Shown piece after piece: positions 1 to 8,191 of a DNA stretch of 38,381 nt (position 1 is its first letter; each line of letters opens with the position of its first letter). This DNA comes from Gammaproteobacteria bacterium. GTDB taxonomy: Bacteria > Pseudomonadota > Gammaproteobacteria > Nitrosococcales > Methylophagaceae. A program made the position numbers and the translations under genes. The DNA lies in NCBI GenBank assembly GCA_029210875.1, contig JARGFJ010000024.1, forward strand, positions 1 through 38,381, read 5' to 3'. The notes below the pieces were generated by a model that saw only the letters and a list, made by a program, of their open reading frames with translations, had not been told where the DNA came from and searched no databases.

Positions 1-119
1 AGTGAAGTCGTTAGCATCTGGGTATCATGATCTCATTATGGAAATAATCAAGCATTTTCATTGATCACGGGTATATAATGGTTTAGCCATTTTACTCTTC
101 CTATAATTCTAACGTTCAC

Positions 120-971
120 TTAAACTGAAAAGGGATATTTAATTGCATCGTGGCATTGATAACCAATCACGTCAAAATCATCTAACGTGACCCAAGTTTC
201 CAAATCTTCCAGCGTTTTAATATCTGGATTGATGTTCAGTTGTGGCGACTCAAACGGCTCACGCTTGAGTTGGACATCACGCATCAGTTCCAACTGATCG
301 TCATAGATATGTGCGTTAATGATTTTATGATACGCCATACCAGCGTTATTATCAGTTATCTGAGCCATAATCTGCAACAGGAAAAACACTTGTATCTGAT
401 TAAAATTCAAACCAAGTGGCACATCACACGAACGTTGATACGATGTTAAATACAGAGTGTCATTGAGCAATGAAAAGGTATGCGTGTGCATGCAGGGGCG
501 TAAACAGCCCATTTCAAACTCACCCGGATTATAAAAGGTCAGGATTTCACCGCGATCATCAATACCTCGTGATAAGTCATCCACTATTTTCTTGAGCTGA
601 TCAAGCGTTGAACCATCGGACTTTTGCCAACGACGACCTTGTACACCGTAAACGCGCCCCATATCGTCTTGACCTTTACGGAACGGGCTATTCAACCAAG
701 CCTGGTTTTCATTGGCATTGGCGTCCCATGTTTTGGTGCCTAATGCACGAAAATCTGCGGCATTATCATAACCACGGATATAACCCAAAATCTCCGCAAT
801 TGCTGATTTCCAATAACTTTTACGCGTGGTGATGATCGGAAATTTATTATTGGCAACATCGTATTCCAGATCCGCATTGATGACTGTTAAACAACGTTTG
901 CCAGTACGTTCATTTTCTATCCATGAGCCGTGGTCAATAATACGTTGGCACAGATCTAAGTATTGTTTCAT
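120..971 (-). CDS. thyA: Thymidylate synthase
   Basis: Converts dUMP to dTMP using methylene-tetrahydrofolate, in the cytoplasm; the last step of de novo thymidylate synthesis. The 283-residue protein is the longer type known from Vibrio and relatives rather than the 264-residue E. coli form, and it resembles the Vibrio cholerae protein from end to end as I recall it. The nucleophile is Cys160 in LRPCMH, followed by the dUMP phosphate-binding [13 protein letters not shown] (179-191). The C-terminus KYPFSV corresponds to the usual closing tail. The start ATG has AAGGG five bases upstream. It is the last gene of a probable three-gene minus-strand unit, 41 bases after the AAA+ regulator gene, with no obvious promoter in that gap. 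Downstream (1-119) I see no convincing terminator. Confidence 0.97.
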   Translation of the reverse strand: MKQYLDLCQRIIDHGSWIENERTGKRCLTVINADLEYDVANNKFPIITTRKSYWKSAIAEILGYIRGYDNAADFRALGTKTWDANANENQAWLNSPFRKGQDDMGRVYGVQGRRWQKSDGSTLDQLKKIVDDLSRGIDDRGEILTFYNPGEFEMGCLRPCMHTHTFSLLNDTLYLTSYQRSCDVPLGLNFNQIQVFFLLQIMAQITDNNAGMAYHKIINAHIYDDQLELMRDVQLKREPFESPQLNINPDIKTLEDLETWVTLDDFDVIGYQCHDAIKYPFSV

Positions 972-1012
972 GCTTGCCCTTAACAGTCTGAAGCTCGGTT
1001 GTTGTTGTTTAT

Positions 1013-1945
1013 TTATAAATCATATTTTTGCATCCGATAGAGCAAGGTATCGCGACTAATTCCTAACAATCTCGCTGCTTTGGAACGGTTGCCTGCAGCC
1101 ATTTCCAAGGCTTGTTCTATCAAATCAAGTTCTACATCCGCCAATTTTATACCATTTGCAGGCAATTTAACCGTATGTTGACCTGAAATTACATCAGGCA
1201 ACATTTCTGAGGGTAAGTCATCTTGTGTTAATAATTTTCCAGGATTCAATAATGCCATGCGTTGGCAAAAATTGATCAACTCTCTGACATTGCCCGGCCA
1301 CTGATAGCGTTTTAAAAGATGCTCCATCTCTTTGGAATAACGTACCACCGCATTGTTGCCAGCAAATTCTCGACTGTAATGACGAAGCAGTAACACAATG
1401 TCATCATAACGTTCACGCAATGGCGGCAGAATGATGGGGACAACTTGCAGACGATAAAAAAGATCAGATCGAAAGCGTCCGTCTTTAACATATTGTTGTA
1501 AGTCAGCACTGGTGGCAGCAATGACTCTAACATCAGCAACATGTAGTTTGTGACTGCCTTGAAGTTGGCATTCACCTGCTTCTAAAAAACGTAATACTTT
1601 TGCCTGAATTGATAATGGTAGCGCATCAACTTCATCTAAAAAAACCGTACTGCCATCGGCCGCTAATAATCGCCCTTTATAGTCGATCTCACCGTTTGGA
1701 TTGGCTCGACCAAATAAGTCGGCTTCGATACCCTCTGTTGGTAATGCCGCACAATTAACCGTAGTCATGGACTGCTGTTTACGGTGACTTTCAGCATGTA
1801 ATGCTTGTGCGACAAGCTCTTTTCCAGTTCCAGTTTCACCATAAAGTAAAACGCTGGCATCGCTAAGTGCGATCATCGGCAGGGTGCGAACAATATGTGT
1901 AACGGCTGGTGATTGACCTAATAGTTGCTTCATAGAGGTGTCCAT
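1013..1945 (-). CDS. AAA+ / Fis-type HTH regulator lacking the GAFTGA loop
   Basis: Resembles the central and C-terminal parts of sigma-54 enhancer-binding proteins. Visible are Walker A GETGTGKE (36-43), Walker B VFLDE (101-105), the sensor I region RVIAATS (140-146), the arginine-finger region [11 protein letters not shown] (156-166), WPGNVREL (216-223) and a Fis-type helix-turn-helix (about 274-310, with [19 protein letters not shown]). There is no N-terminal receiver or sensor domain: the AAA+ core starts almost at residue 1. Where family members carry GAFTGA, needed to contact sigma-54, this protein reads [12 protein letters not shown] (80-91). It may therefore be a DNA-binding ATPase that does not activate sigma-54, as in TyrR-like regulators. 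The ATG follows directly on the TAA of the upstream membrane-protein gene with no gap, so translation is probably coupled. Its target is unknown; the divergent TonB receptor and its own operon are candidates. Confidence 0.85.
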   Translation of the reverse strand: MDTSMKQLLGQSPAVTHIVRTLPMIALSDASVLLYGETGTGKELVAQALHAESHRKQQSMTTVNCAALPTEGIEADLFGRANPNGEIDYKGRLLAADGSTVFLDEVDALPLSIQAKVLRFLEAGECQLQGSHKLHVADVRVIAATSADLQQYVKDGRFRSDLFYRLQVVPIILPPLRERYDDIVLLLRHYSREFAGNNAVVRYSKEMEHLLKRYQWPGNVRELINFCQRMALLNPGKLLTQDDLPSEMLPDVISGQHTVKLPANGIKLADVELDLIEQALEMAAGNRSKAARLLGISRDTLLYRMQKYDL

Positions 1946-2677
1946 TTACATCATGTGATGAGCATGTTCGTCTGACTGTACATTATCACTGTGTTGAGCG
2001 TGATGATTCATTGGCCATAGCGCGGTAGCTAATGCCATAATGATAATTAATATACCAGCCACTTTTCGAAGCTCAGCATTTCTAGCCAAGGACGCTAACA
2101 TGCCAGCAAACAGGCCCGCCCCCATAACTGCAGGCAAGGTTCCGGCACCAAAAGCCAACATCACTAATGAAGCTTTGATTGGATCGCCAGCAGTGGAAGC
2201 CACTGCCAATGCCGCATATACCAAACCACAGGGCAGCCATCCCCAAACCAAACCTAAAAACAAGGCCTGCGATTTAGTTTTTACTGGTAAAAACTTTTGA
2301 CCTATCGGCTGCAACCACCGCCAAATCGGTGCTCCCATTCGTTCCATTCGAGCAAATTTGGGAAACCAGCCTGCGAGATATAAGCCCATTGCAATCATGA
2401 CAATAACTGATAGATAGCGCAAAATAAGATGACCATTAAATGCTGTCAAAGGTGAACTTAAGATCCCCACTATGGCACCCGCAACACCATAACTCAGTAA
2501 ACGTCCCAGATTATAATTAAATACAAACGGAAACATCTTGGCCTGGCTTTCTCTTATTTCAACTGGCAGGCTTAATGTCAACGCACCAATGACGGAACCA
2601 CACATCGCAATACAGTGAACGGTACTGAACAGACCGAGCAAAAATGCCGTGATATAGGAAGTTACAATTGCATCCAT
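1946..2677 (-). CDS. DsbD_2 / TauE-SafE-like membrane protein, probably metal or thiol related
   Basis: A 243-residue inner-membrane protein with about six hydrophobic segments. It has two conserved-looking cysteine motifs, HCIAMCG (21-27) and WGWLPCG (145-151), typical of the DsbD-like family often annotated as sulfite exporter TauE/SafE. Members are commonly found next to cbb3 oxidase assembly or copper genes. The C-terminal tail after the last helix is His-rich (MNHHAQHSDN, then DEHAHHMM), suggesting metal binding at the membrane surface. It begins a probable operon with the AAA+ regulator (adjacent, zero gap) and thyA, and is divergent from a TonB-dependent receptor. Metal, especially copper, handling is an inference from the Cys motifs, the His tail and the neighbour; the exact substrate cannot be read from the sequence. 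Confidence 0.8.
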   Translation of the reverse strand: MDAIVTSYITAFLLGLFSTVHCIAMCGSVIGALTLSLPVEIRESQAKMFPFVFNYNLGRLLSYGVAGAIVGILSSPLTAFNGHLILRYLSVIVMIAMGLYLAGWFPKFARMERMGAPIWRWLQPIGQKFLPVKTKSQALFLGLVWGWLPCGLVYAALAVASTAGDPIKASLVMLAFGAGTLPAVMGAGLFAGMLASLARNAELRKVAGILIIIMALATALWPMNHHAQHSDNVQSDEHAHHMM

Positions 2678-2736
2678 CTTGTCTAACCCAAACTAAAAAT
2701 CAACATCAAAGTGGCACAGTAACACGACTTAAAAAA

Positions 2737-2807
2737 ACACTATCGTGTCATTTCACCTACTTTATCGTGAAAAAACACACTTTTGTGAATTGCATCATCA
2801 TTAGAAT
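2737..2807 (+). promoter_or_regulatory. Candidate operator and promoter of the TonB receptor gene
   Basis: In the 158-base divergent gap there are repeated GTG half-sites. ACACTATCGTGT (2737-2748) is a palindrome with four-base arms; CACTTTTGTG (2778-2787) repeats the CAC-N4-GTG layout exactly 40 bases later; TTTCAC at 2751-2756 pairs with GTGAAA at 2767-2772. TATCGTG occurs twice, 22 bases apart (2741 and 2763). A possible -10, TAGAAT (2802-2807), lies just downstream with no good -35, as expected of an activated promoter. The regulator is not identifiable from sequence. Confidence 0.4.
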
Positions 2808-2835
2808 AGCCCGATTACAAATTTCGGAGTGGACA

Positions 2836-4884
2836 ATGCGCTATTTTAACTTACTACCTTTATCGCTGATGATGCTTGGTTATGGCATGACATCACATGC
2901 TGAACACCTCAGTCTTCCTGCTATGTCTGTTGAGGGTGCAGCAGCTGAAGAAACGCCTTATATATTGCCACCCCATGTTATTTCTTCTAATGACACGGGG
3001 GATTTGGTCAAACGTCTTCCTGGCGCCAATATCAATAAAAATGGCACCCTTAGCACTATTACACAATATCGCGGCTTATTTGGTGATCGTGTCAATGTAG
3101 TGATTGATGGCGTAAGGATCAGCCAAGCGGGCCCCAACCAGATGGATTCACCATTGAGTTATTTGCCTAGCTCACGTGTGGCGAATGTCTCTGTTTATCG
3201 TGGTATAGCACCTGTCAGCACCGGCATCGAAACAATCGGTGGCACCATAACTGCCAACTCTAAAAAAGCAGAATTTGGATCCGGTGAATCATTTGAAACC
3301 CACGGTAACGCTACTGCCGGTTATGCTACAAACGGTAATACACGTTACGCTGGCATTACTGCCAGTGCCGCTAATGAAAGCCATCGCTTCCAGATTGCAG
3401 GCAGTGCTGACCGAGGTAATACACTTGAGTTTGCTGATGGAGATATCAGGCCAAGCCAACATGAGCGAGATACTGTTGGACTATCATACGGCTTTCAAAA
3501 TTCAGGACACCAACTGGATATTGATCTTGAGCACAATGATACTGGCAAAACAGGTACACCAGCCTTGCCGATGGATATTATTTTTGCTCGTGGAGAACAC
3601 TACAAACTCAACTTTGGCAAAGACTTGAATAATGGTGGCAAAATACGTGCGCGCATTAATTACCAAGATACTGATCACTTGATGAACAACTATCAGTTAA
3701 GAACAAAAACAGACAAAAGCAAACACCGTTACGCCCTGACCGATGTCGAAAGTGCTGGTTTCAAACTTAGTTATCAACAAGATAATTGGACTATCGGAAT
3801 AGATGCCGATCAAGCTAAACATAATGCAACTGTTTTCAATCCAAACATGACCAGTTTCTTTCTCGAAAACTATAAAGACATCGAACGTGATCGTTATAGT
3901 TTATTTGGCGAAGTCAAGACTCAGTTAGCTTCTGACTGGCAAGCTGAATTTGGAGGAAGATACACCCTTGTTTCGATGGATGCAGCAGACGTTTCATCCT
4001 CTATGATGGGCGGCCTGGCAACCTTGGCAACTCGATTTAGTAACCAGGATAAAAGCCAGGACGAACATTTAATTGATATCGTTGCCAAAGTTATCCACAA
4101 CCTGGATCAAAATCTAGACTTTGAATTCGCTTTGGCACGAAAGGAACGCGCTCCCAGTTACCAGGAACGTTATTTATGGGCGACAATGGAATCAACATCG
4201 GGTTTAGCTGATGGTAATAATTACGTCGGTGATGTTAATTTAGATAAAGAAACCGCTTATCAAGTTGAACTAGGATTAGACTTGCATACAGCTAAAGCAG
4301 GCTTGTCACCACGTATTTTTTATCACCATATCAATGACTATATTCAAGGTGTCGCTAGTGACGATGCAACAGTTATTGCTGTCAGTACCATGATGGGAGA
4401 TGCCACACCACTACAATTTAGTAATGTCGATGCCAAACTCTATGGTTTTGATGCGAATTGGTTTGCCACTATCTCATCTAACTGGCAATTAGACGGAACA
4501 GTAAGTTATGTTCGCGGTGAGCGCCGTGATACTAACGATAATCTCTATCGGATTGCGCCACTCTCTGCCCGCACTATGCTGAGTTATGTACAAACAACAT
4601 GGCGTGTAGGGTTTGAGGCTGAAACGGTTGCCGCCCAAAATAAAGTATCTGTTGAAAATGAAGAACAAAAAACCAGTGGTTATGCTTTATTTCATCTTTC
4701 AGCAAGCTACCAGCCAGCTCAAGACGTTATCATCACAGCGGGCATCAATAATCTGTTTGATCGTGATTACCAGGATCATTTAGGTGGCATCAATCGAATT
4801 AGTGACAACCCTGATATTGCACAAGGCGAACGTTTGCATGGTTTGGGTCGTAGCGGCTATGTCGGTGTCAATGTTAACTGGTAA
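2836..4884 (+). CDS. TonB-dependent outer-membrane receptor, possibly copper type
   Basis: A 682-residue outer-membrane receptor taking up a ligand with energy from TonB. The chosen ATG has GGAG upstream and opens a signal peptide (MRYFNLLPLSLMMLGYGMTS, cleavage after SHA); the 56 in-frame codons before it are not needed. A TonB-box-like LPAMSVEG follows. The plug domain (about 50-150) contains VNVVIDGVRISQAG and GPNQMDSPLSYLP, the latter similar to the GPN-MDPP stretch of OprC/NosA-type copper receptors. The barrel fills the rest, with NNLFDRDY near the end and a terminal aromatic (NVNW). Met pairs in the barrel (SSSMMGG, STMMGD) would suit copper, but the ligand is inferred. It is divergent from the DsbD_2-like operon and converges with a small secreted protein gene 15 bases away. 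Confidence 0.85.
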   Translation: MRYFNLLPLSLMMLGYGMTSHAEHLSLPAMSVEGAAAEETPYILPPHVISSNDTGDLVKRLPGANINKNGTLSTITQYRGLFGDRVNVVIDGVRISQAGPNQMDSPLSYLPSSRVANVSVYRGIAPVSTGIETIGGTITANSKKAEFGSGESFETHGNATAGYATNGNTRYAGITASAANESHRFQIAGSADRGNTLEFADGDIRPSQHERDTVGLSYGFQNSGHQLDIDLEHNDTGKTGTPALPMDIIFARGEHYKLNFGKDLNNGGKIRARINYQDTDHLMNNYQLRTKTDKSKHRYALTDVESAGFKLSYQQDNWTIGIDADQAKHNATVFNPNMTSFFLENYKDIERDRYSLFGEVKTQLASDWQAEFGGRYTLVSMDAADVSSSMMGGLATLATRFSNQDKSQDEHLIDIVAKVIHNLDQNLDFEFALARKERAPSYQERYLWATMESTSGLADGNNYVGDVNLDKETAYQVELGLDLHTAKAGLSPRIFYHHINDYIQGVASDDATVIAVSTMMGDATPLQFSNVDAKLYGFDANWFATISSNWQLDGTVSYVRGERRDTNDNLYRIAPLSARTMLSYVQTTWRVGFEAETVAAQNKVSVENEEQKTSGYALFHLSASYQPAQDVIITAGINNLFDRDYQDHLGGINRISDNPDIAQGERLHGLGRSGYVGVNVNW

Positions 4885-4899
4885 TGTCTAAGTCTGGGC

Positions 4900-5472
4900 T
4901 TACAACACTTCTTTGAGTTGTTGAAGGTGAAATTCGGCTTGCCGGGTTTCACCTGATTCAGTGGTATAGCGAAAGATAATCTGACGGCCTTGCTGAAATT
5001 GCTGTAATAATGACTCTACTGCCAGTTCACCTTGTATAGCAAAGTCGACTACTTCCGGTCTACGATCGGCTCGCATGTGATGATAGCTATCATGATCCCA
5101 TCCTGCCAATTTCAAAATATCGGGGTTATTTTGTTTAACCTGACTAAACAACCATTGTGTTTGCTCAGCATCATACTCAAAGCCAAACGTGACTTTTTGT
5201 TGATCGCCCTTGCCACCACCACACACTTTCTGATGTTCTAATTTGACAGGTTTATTCTGATCAATTTGCAAAACGATAAGCTCATTATCAGCAAAGCTGT
5301 CAGCCACCTGATCGGTAATAATAAAACTCCCCCATAATTCACCGTCATTTAAACGATGAATCATCAAAATATCACCGGTGTCACTGAGCAATTCAACTAA
5401 TGTAATCTGGGCTGCCAATGAGCCACAACAGAGTAATAACACACTGGCTAAAGCACGAAAAATCAAATTCAT
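4900..5472 (-). CDS. Small secreted protein of unknown function
   Basis: A 190-residue protein that I do not assign to a family. The ATG at 5472 has AGAGG six bases upstream and is a better start than the in-frame TTG two codons earlier. It begins with a Sec signal peptide (hydrophobic ASVLLLCCGSLAA, likely cleaved near Ala-Gln), so it is probably periplasmic. The mature part is acidic and polar, with one Cys in KVCGGGKGDQ, a His-rich patch DHDSYHHMRADRR in the middle, and a C-terminal stretch that looks like a beta-rich domain (GRQIIFRYTTESGETRQ). Its stop faces the stop of the TonB receptor gene 15 bases away. No transmembrane helix is seen after the signal peptide. A metal-related role is conceivable from neighbours only. 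Confidence 0.75.
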   Translation of the reverse strand: MNLIFRALASVLLLCCGSLAAQITLVELLSDTGDILMIHRLNDGELWGSFIITDQVADSFADNELIVLQIDQNKPVKLEHQKVCGGGKGDQQKVTFGFEYDAEQTQWLFSQVKQNNPDILKLAGWDHDSYHHMRADRRPEVVDFAIQGELAVESLLQQFQQGRQIIFRYTTESGETRQAEFHLQQLKEVL

Positions 5473-5560
5473 AAGCAACCTCTTATATACCTATAAAGAC
5501 TCACATGCTTATCTTTAGTTCTGTGCCTATGATACTTCAATCTGCAGAAAATCATGTTTG

Positions 5561-5641
5561 GTCATTGTCGCGAAGGCGAGAAACCATAGGCAGTGCAACT
5601 AGTCGCTATCGTTGGAGGATCCCCGCTTTTGCGCGAATGAC
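5561..5641. repeat. REP/BIME-like imperfect inverted repeat
   Basis: The left end GTCATTGTCGCGAAGGCGAG and the reverse complement of the right end, GTCATTCGCGCAAAAGCGGG, match at most positions, giving an imperfect inverted repeat of about 25 bases per arm with a central spacer. This is the layout of the dispersed palindromic intergenic repeats (GTCATTCCCGCGAAAGCGGG type) of many proteobacteria. It is visibly richer in GC than its surroundings and fills most of the gap between the secreted-protein gene and ppx. Arm mismatches suggest an old, decaying copy. No open reading frame here is credible. Confidence 0.65.
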
Positions 5642-5688
5642 GAACTCTGGTAATTTAACAGCAAACCCAATGACAATGGGTATAGATT

Positions 5689-7185
5689 CTACAGTTTGAT
5701 CTTAATGCCAATAGATTTTAAATAATCGGCTTCTTGTAATAAGTCGGCTTCAGTCAATGGATGTTCAATTAACCAACCATTAGGTAAGCCAATCCGAAGA
5801 CCTTTATTGGTCACTTTGAGTTTAACAAAGGTATCCGTTTGCTCTGAACGCCCGCGATTAAACACCATTGCCAGACGTAACAAAATGGTTAATTTTTCTG
5901 TGGCCTGTTGTAACTCATCTGGCAAATATTTGATTTCTGTTTTAGGAAACTTACGGCGCTGCCCTCTGACCATTGCCGCTAACGCATGTTGCTCTTCTCG
6001 TGAAAAGCCGGGCAAGTCAGAATGTGCAACCAAGTAAGCCGAGTGCTTGTGAAACTGGTCGTGTGAGATCGCTAAACCAATCTCGTGTAATTTAGCTGCC
6101 CATTGTAAGTGTTGTAAATGTATTTCTTGATCAATATTCCAGTCTTTAGCGACCTGCTCATAAAGTTGCGCTGCCATCACTGCAACACGTTCAGCATGAG
6201 GTTGATCAACATGGTAGCGTCGTGCTAATGACTGGACCGTACGATCACGCTCATCATCATGTCGAATACGACCTAATAAGTCATACAATAGACCTTCACG
6301 CAAAGCACCATCTGACACAATCATTCGCTCAATTTTTAAACGATCAAACGCCGCTCGTAATATACAGACACCGCCTGCTATTACATTTTTGCGTTCAGGG
6401 CTTAAGCCTGCAATATCGAGATTATCAATATGACCCGACGCTATCATGACATCAATCAAGGCATCTAATGCATCTGGAGTAATCAGACCATCGTCTGACC
6501 AGCCATTTTCTTTTGCAATATTGGCAACACTGCGAATGGTGCCTGATGCACCTACGGCTTCGATCCAGCTCATTTTACGAAATGGCTGCTGAATGGCTCG
6601 TAAACGCGTGCCAGCTGCAACCAATGCCATTTGTATGCGTGGTCTACTAATTGTGCCATCACCAAAAAAACGCTGAGAAAAGCTGACGCAGCCCATCTCC
6701 AGACTATCTCGCATTTGGCCTTTTAGACCTTCACCAATAATAAACTCAGTACTACCTCCACCAATATCCATCACCAGACGACGTGATTCATCAAAGGCGA
6801 GCGAGCGCGCCACGCCTAAATAAATGAGACGAGCTTCTTCTTCACCGGTAATAACATCTATTGGATGACCCAAAGCATATTGGGCACGACGCAAAAAGGA
6901 GCGACTATTTTCAGCAATACGTAAGGTATTGGTTCCCACAATACGCACGCTTCCTGCTGGCAAATATTTGATGCGCTCTCCGAAGCGTTCTAAACAGGCA
7001 ATAGCCCTATCTTGTGCTTCATCAGAAAGTCGATGATGTTTTAAACCTGCTCGAAGTTGAACCATTTCGCGCAGGCGATCCATCACTTGAAAGTGGCCAT
7101 CTCGCACACGAGCAATAATCATATGAAAACTATTCGAGCCCAGATCTATGGCCGCTAAAATATCGTGTTCGCTATCAGGTTCCAT
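5689..7185 (-). CDS. ppx: Exopolyphosphatase / guanosine pentaphosphate phosphatase family (Ppx/GppA)
   Basis: Cytoplasmic hydrolysis of terminal phosphate from polyphosphate (Ppx) or of pppGpp (GppA); the families cannot be separated with certainty here. The N-terminal phosphate-binding loop AAIDLGSNSFHMIIARV is near residue 11. The second nucleotide-fold motif is MDIGGGSTEFIIGEG, with EEARLIYLGVARS just before it. An HD-like C-terminal domain (about 310-498, containing AAKLHEIGLAISHD) is present, as in full-length Ppx. The ATG at 7185 gives 498 residues and the usual short N-terminus; a TTG seven codons upstream is the alternative. It lies in the same neighbourhood as phoU-pst-phoBR, consistent with phosphate storage and recovery. 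Confidence 0.93.
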   Translation of the reverse strand: MEPDSEHDILAAIDLGSNSFHMIIARVRDGHFQVMDRLREMVQLRAGLKHHRLSDEAQDRAIACLERFGERIKYLPAGSVRIVGTNTLRIAENSRSFLRRAQYALGHPIDVITGEEEARLIYLGVARSLAFDESRRLVMDIGGGSTEFIIGEGLKGQMRDSLEMGCVSFSQRFFGDGTISRPRIQMALVAAGTRLRAIQQPFRKMSWIEAVGASGTIRSVANIAKENGWSDDGLITPDALDALIDVMIASGHIDNLDIAGLSPERKNVIAGGVCILRAAFDRLKIERMIVSDGALREGLLYDLLGRIRHDDERDRTVQSLARRYHVDQPHAERVAVMAAQLYEQVAKDWNIDQEIHLQHLQWAAKLHEIGLAISHDQFHKHSAYLVAHSDLPGFSREEQHALAAMVRGQRRKFPKTEIKYLPDELQQATEKLTILLRLAMVFNRGRSEQTDTFVKLKVTNKGLRIGLPNGWLIEHPLTEADLLQEADYLKSIGIKIKL

Positions 7186-7285
7186 TCTTATTCGCTTTAC
7201 TGACAATGTCGATACTATTTTGCATGACTTCTACGATCATTGCCAAATAAACCGCAAGGTGTTTGTTCAACATCAGATTGCCGTT

Positions 7286-7333
7286 GTTGGGTTTTAACCC
7301 AACAGAATCGCCCTGACTCCTGCATCCATGCAG
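7286..7333. repeat. Two palindromes in the ppx / porin divergent gap
   Basis: GTTGGGTTTTAACCCAAC (7286-7303) has eight-base arms around TT, and CTGCATCCATGCAG (7320-7333) has six-base arms around CC. They sit in the 253-base gap between the divergent ppx and porin genes, upstream of a TATAAT for the porin. The stretch between and around them reads like a dispersed intergenic element known by eye from other gammaproteobacterial genomes, but I cannot confirm copies here. Operator function is an alternative. Confidence 0.4.
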
Positions 7334-7379
7334 TCGACCACAAACGGTAACAGCAGCATGCGTCTTCAAGTCACTTGGG

Positions 7380-7385
7380 TATAAT
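7380..7385 (+). promoter_or_regulatory. Candidate -10 box for the porin / c-di-GMP enzyme unit
   Basis: A perfect TATAAT lies 54 bases before the preferred porin start. No good -35 is seen 16-18 bases upstream, so the promoter may be activated. If transcription starts a few bases downstream, the more distal ATG at 7400 would have almost no leader, which favours the start at 7439. Confidence 0.35.
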
Positions 7386-7438
7386 CGTGTGGGTTTATTA
7401 TGCTAGCATCGGTATTTGTAATATGCCGGATAATAAAT

Positions 7439-8173
7439 ATGATGATAAATTCAACTGGATCCACGCTCAAGATTAGTCTGTTTGCACTAGGTATTTTATT
7501 TTTTCAACATGCCCAGGCAGATGTCAGCGCTAATCTTAATTTTACAGATAATTATGTCTATCGCGGCATATCTAATTCTAATAATGGGCCTGCAATTCAA
7601 GGCGGTATTGATTATTACAATGAGTTAGGGCTTTATGCTGGTGTTTGGGCAACCACCATGGACTTTCAGTTACCTGATGGCGATCCCAGTTACGAATTTG
7701 ATATGTATGGCGGTGTTACTGGCGAGTTTGCCGGCATAAACTGGGATGTTGGATTTCTACGATTTACCTACCCTAATGCTGCCAGTAAATGGAAGTTAGA
7801 TGCACATGAATTTCATCTGGGATTAAGCAAAGCGATAAATGACATAACTATTGGCGCCGTCTACCATTACTCCCCCGATTATTCCGGTGCAGGCCATAGT
7901 CATTATATTGAAACCAATATCGATCTACCTTTACCTTATGAGTTCAATTTAGCATTGCATGCCGGTCACCAAACATTTGCTAATAATGTATGGTACGGTC
8001 TGCCCGATTACACCGATTGGCGGATTGCCGTTGGACGTGACATTGCTGGCTTTCAAGTAGAGTTAGGCTGGACCGATACTGATGTCAATAACAACGATGC
8101 CTGCTTTTTTGGCACAGACTGGTGTGACAGTACGTTCAGCATCGATGTTCGGACAGATTTCCAGTTGTTTTAA
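7439..8173 (+). CDS. TorF-family putative porin (Gcw_chp)
   Basis: Probable outer-membrane beta-barrel of the family annotated as TorF-type putative porin (Gcw_chp); substrate unknown. The 244-residue protein starts with a signal peptide (LKISLFALGILFFQHAQA, cleaved before DVSANLN). The family pattern is clear: NFTDNYVYRGISNSNNGPAI, then GGIDYYNELGLYAGVWATT, regular alternating barrel strands, a late Cys pair (ACFFGTDWC) and a terminal Phe (FQLF) as used for outer-membrane assembly. Two adjacent ATGs (7439, 7442) precede the signal; ATG 7400 is possible but would add 13 residues before it. The c-di-GMP enzyme gene starts 18 bases downstream, so the two are probably co-transcribed. Confidence 0.82.
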   Translation: MMINSTGSTLKISLFALGILFFQHAQADVSANLNFTDNYVYRGISNSNNGPAIQGGIDYYNELGLYAGVWATTMDFQLPDGDPSYEFDMYGGVTGEFAGINWDVGFLRFTYPNAASKWKLDAHEFHLGLSKAINDITIGAVYHYSPDYSGAGHSHYIETNIDLPLPYEFNLALHAGHQTFANNVWYGLPDYTDWRIAVGRDIAGFQVELGWTDTDVNNNDACFFGTDWCDSTFSIDVRTDFQLF

Positions 8174-8191
8174 CTAGTCACGGAAAAGATC

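Noticed and set aside
1-119. Two TATAAT-like boxes (73-78 and around 101-107) and a small AATGG/CCATT hairpin
   Set aside because: AT-rich DNA after thyA; five-base stem, no gene starting downstream on the plus strand in this window.
2668-2835. Upstream extension of the TonB receptor frame
   Set aside because: The 56 codons lack a signal peptide, overlap the divergent gene start and hold the promoter-like repeats; a good ribosome site and signal peptide begin at 2836.
5505-5699. 64-codon frame in the gap before ppx
   Set aside because: It is a translation of the REP-like repeat, not a gene.
7175-7369. 64-codon minus-strand frame upstream of ppx
   Set aside because: Overlaps the ppx start and runs through the palindromic intergenic DNA; no ribosome site.
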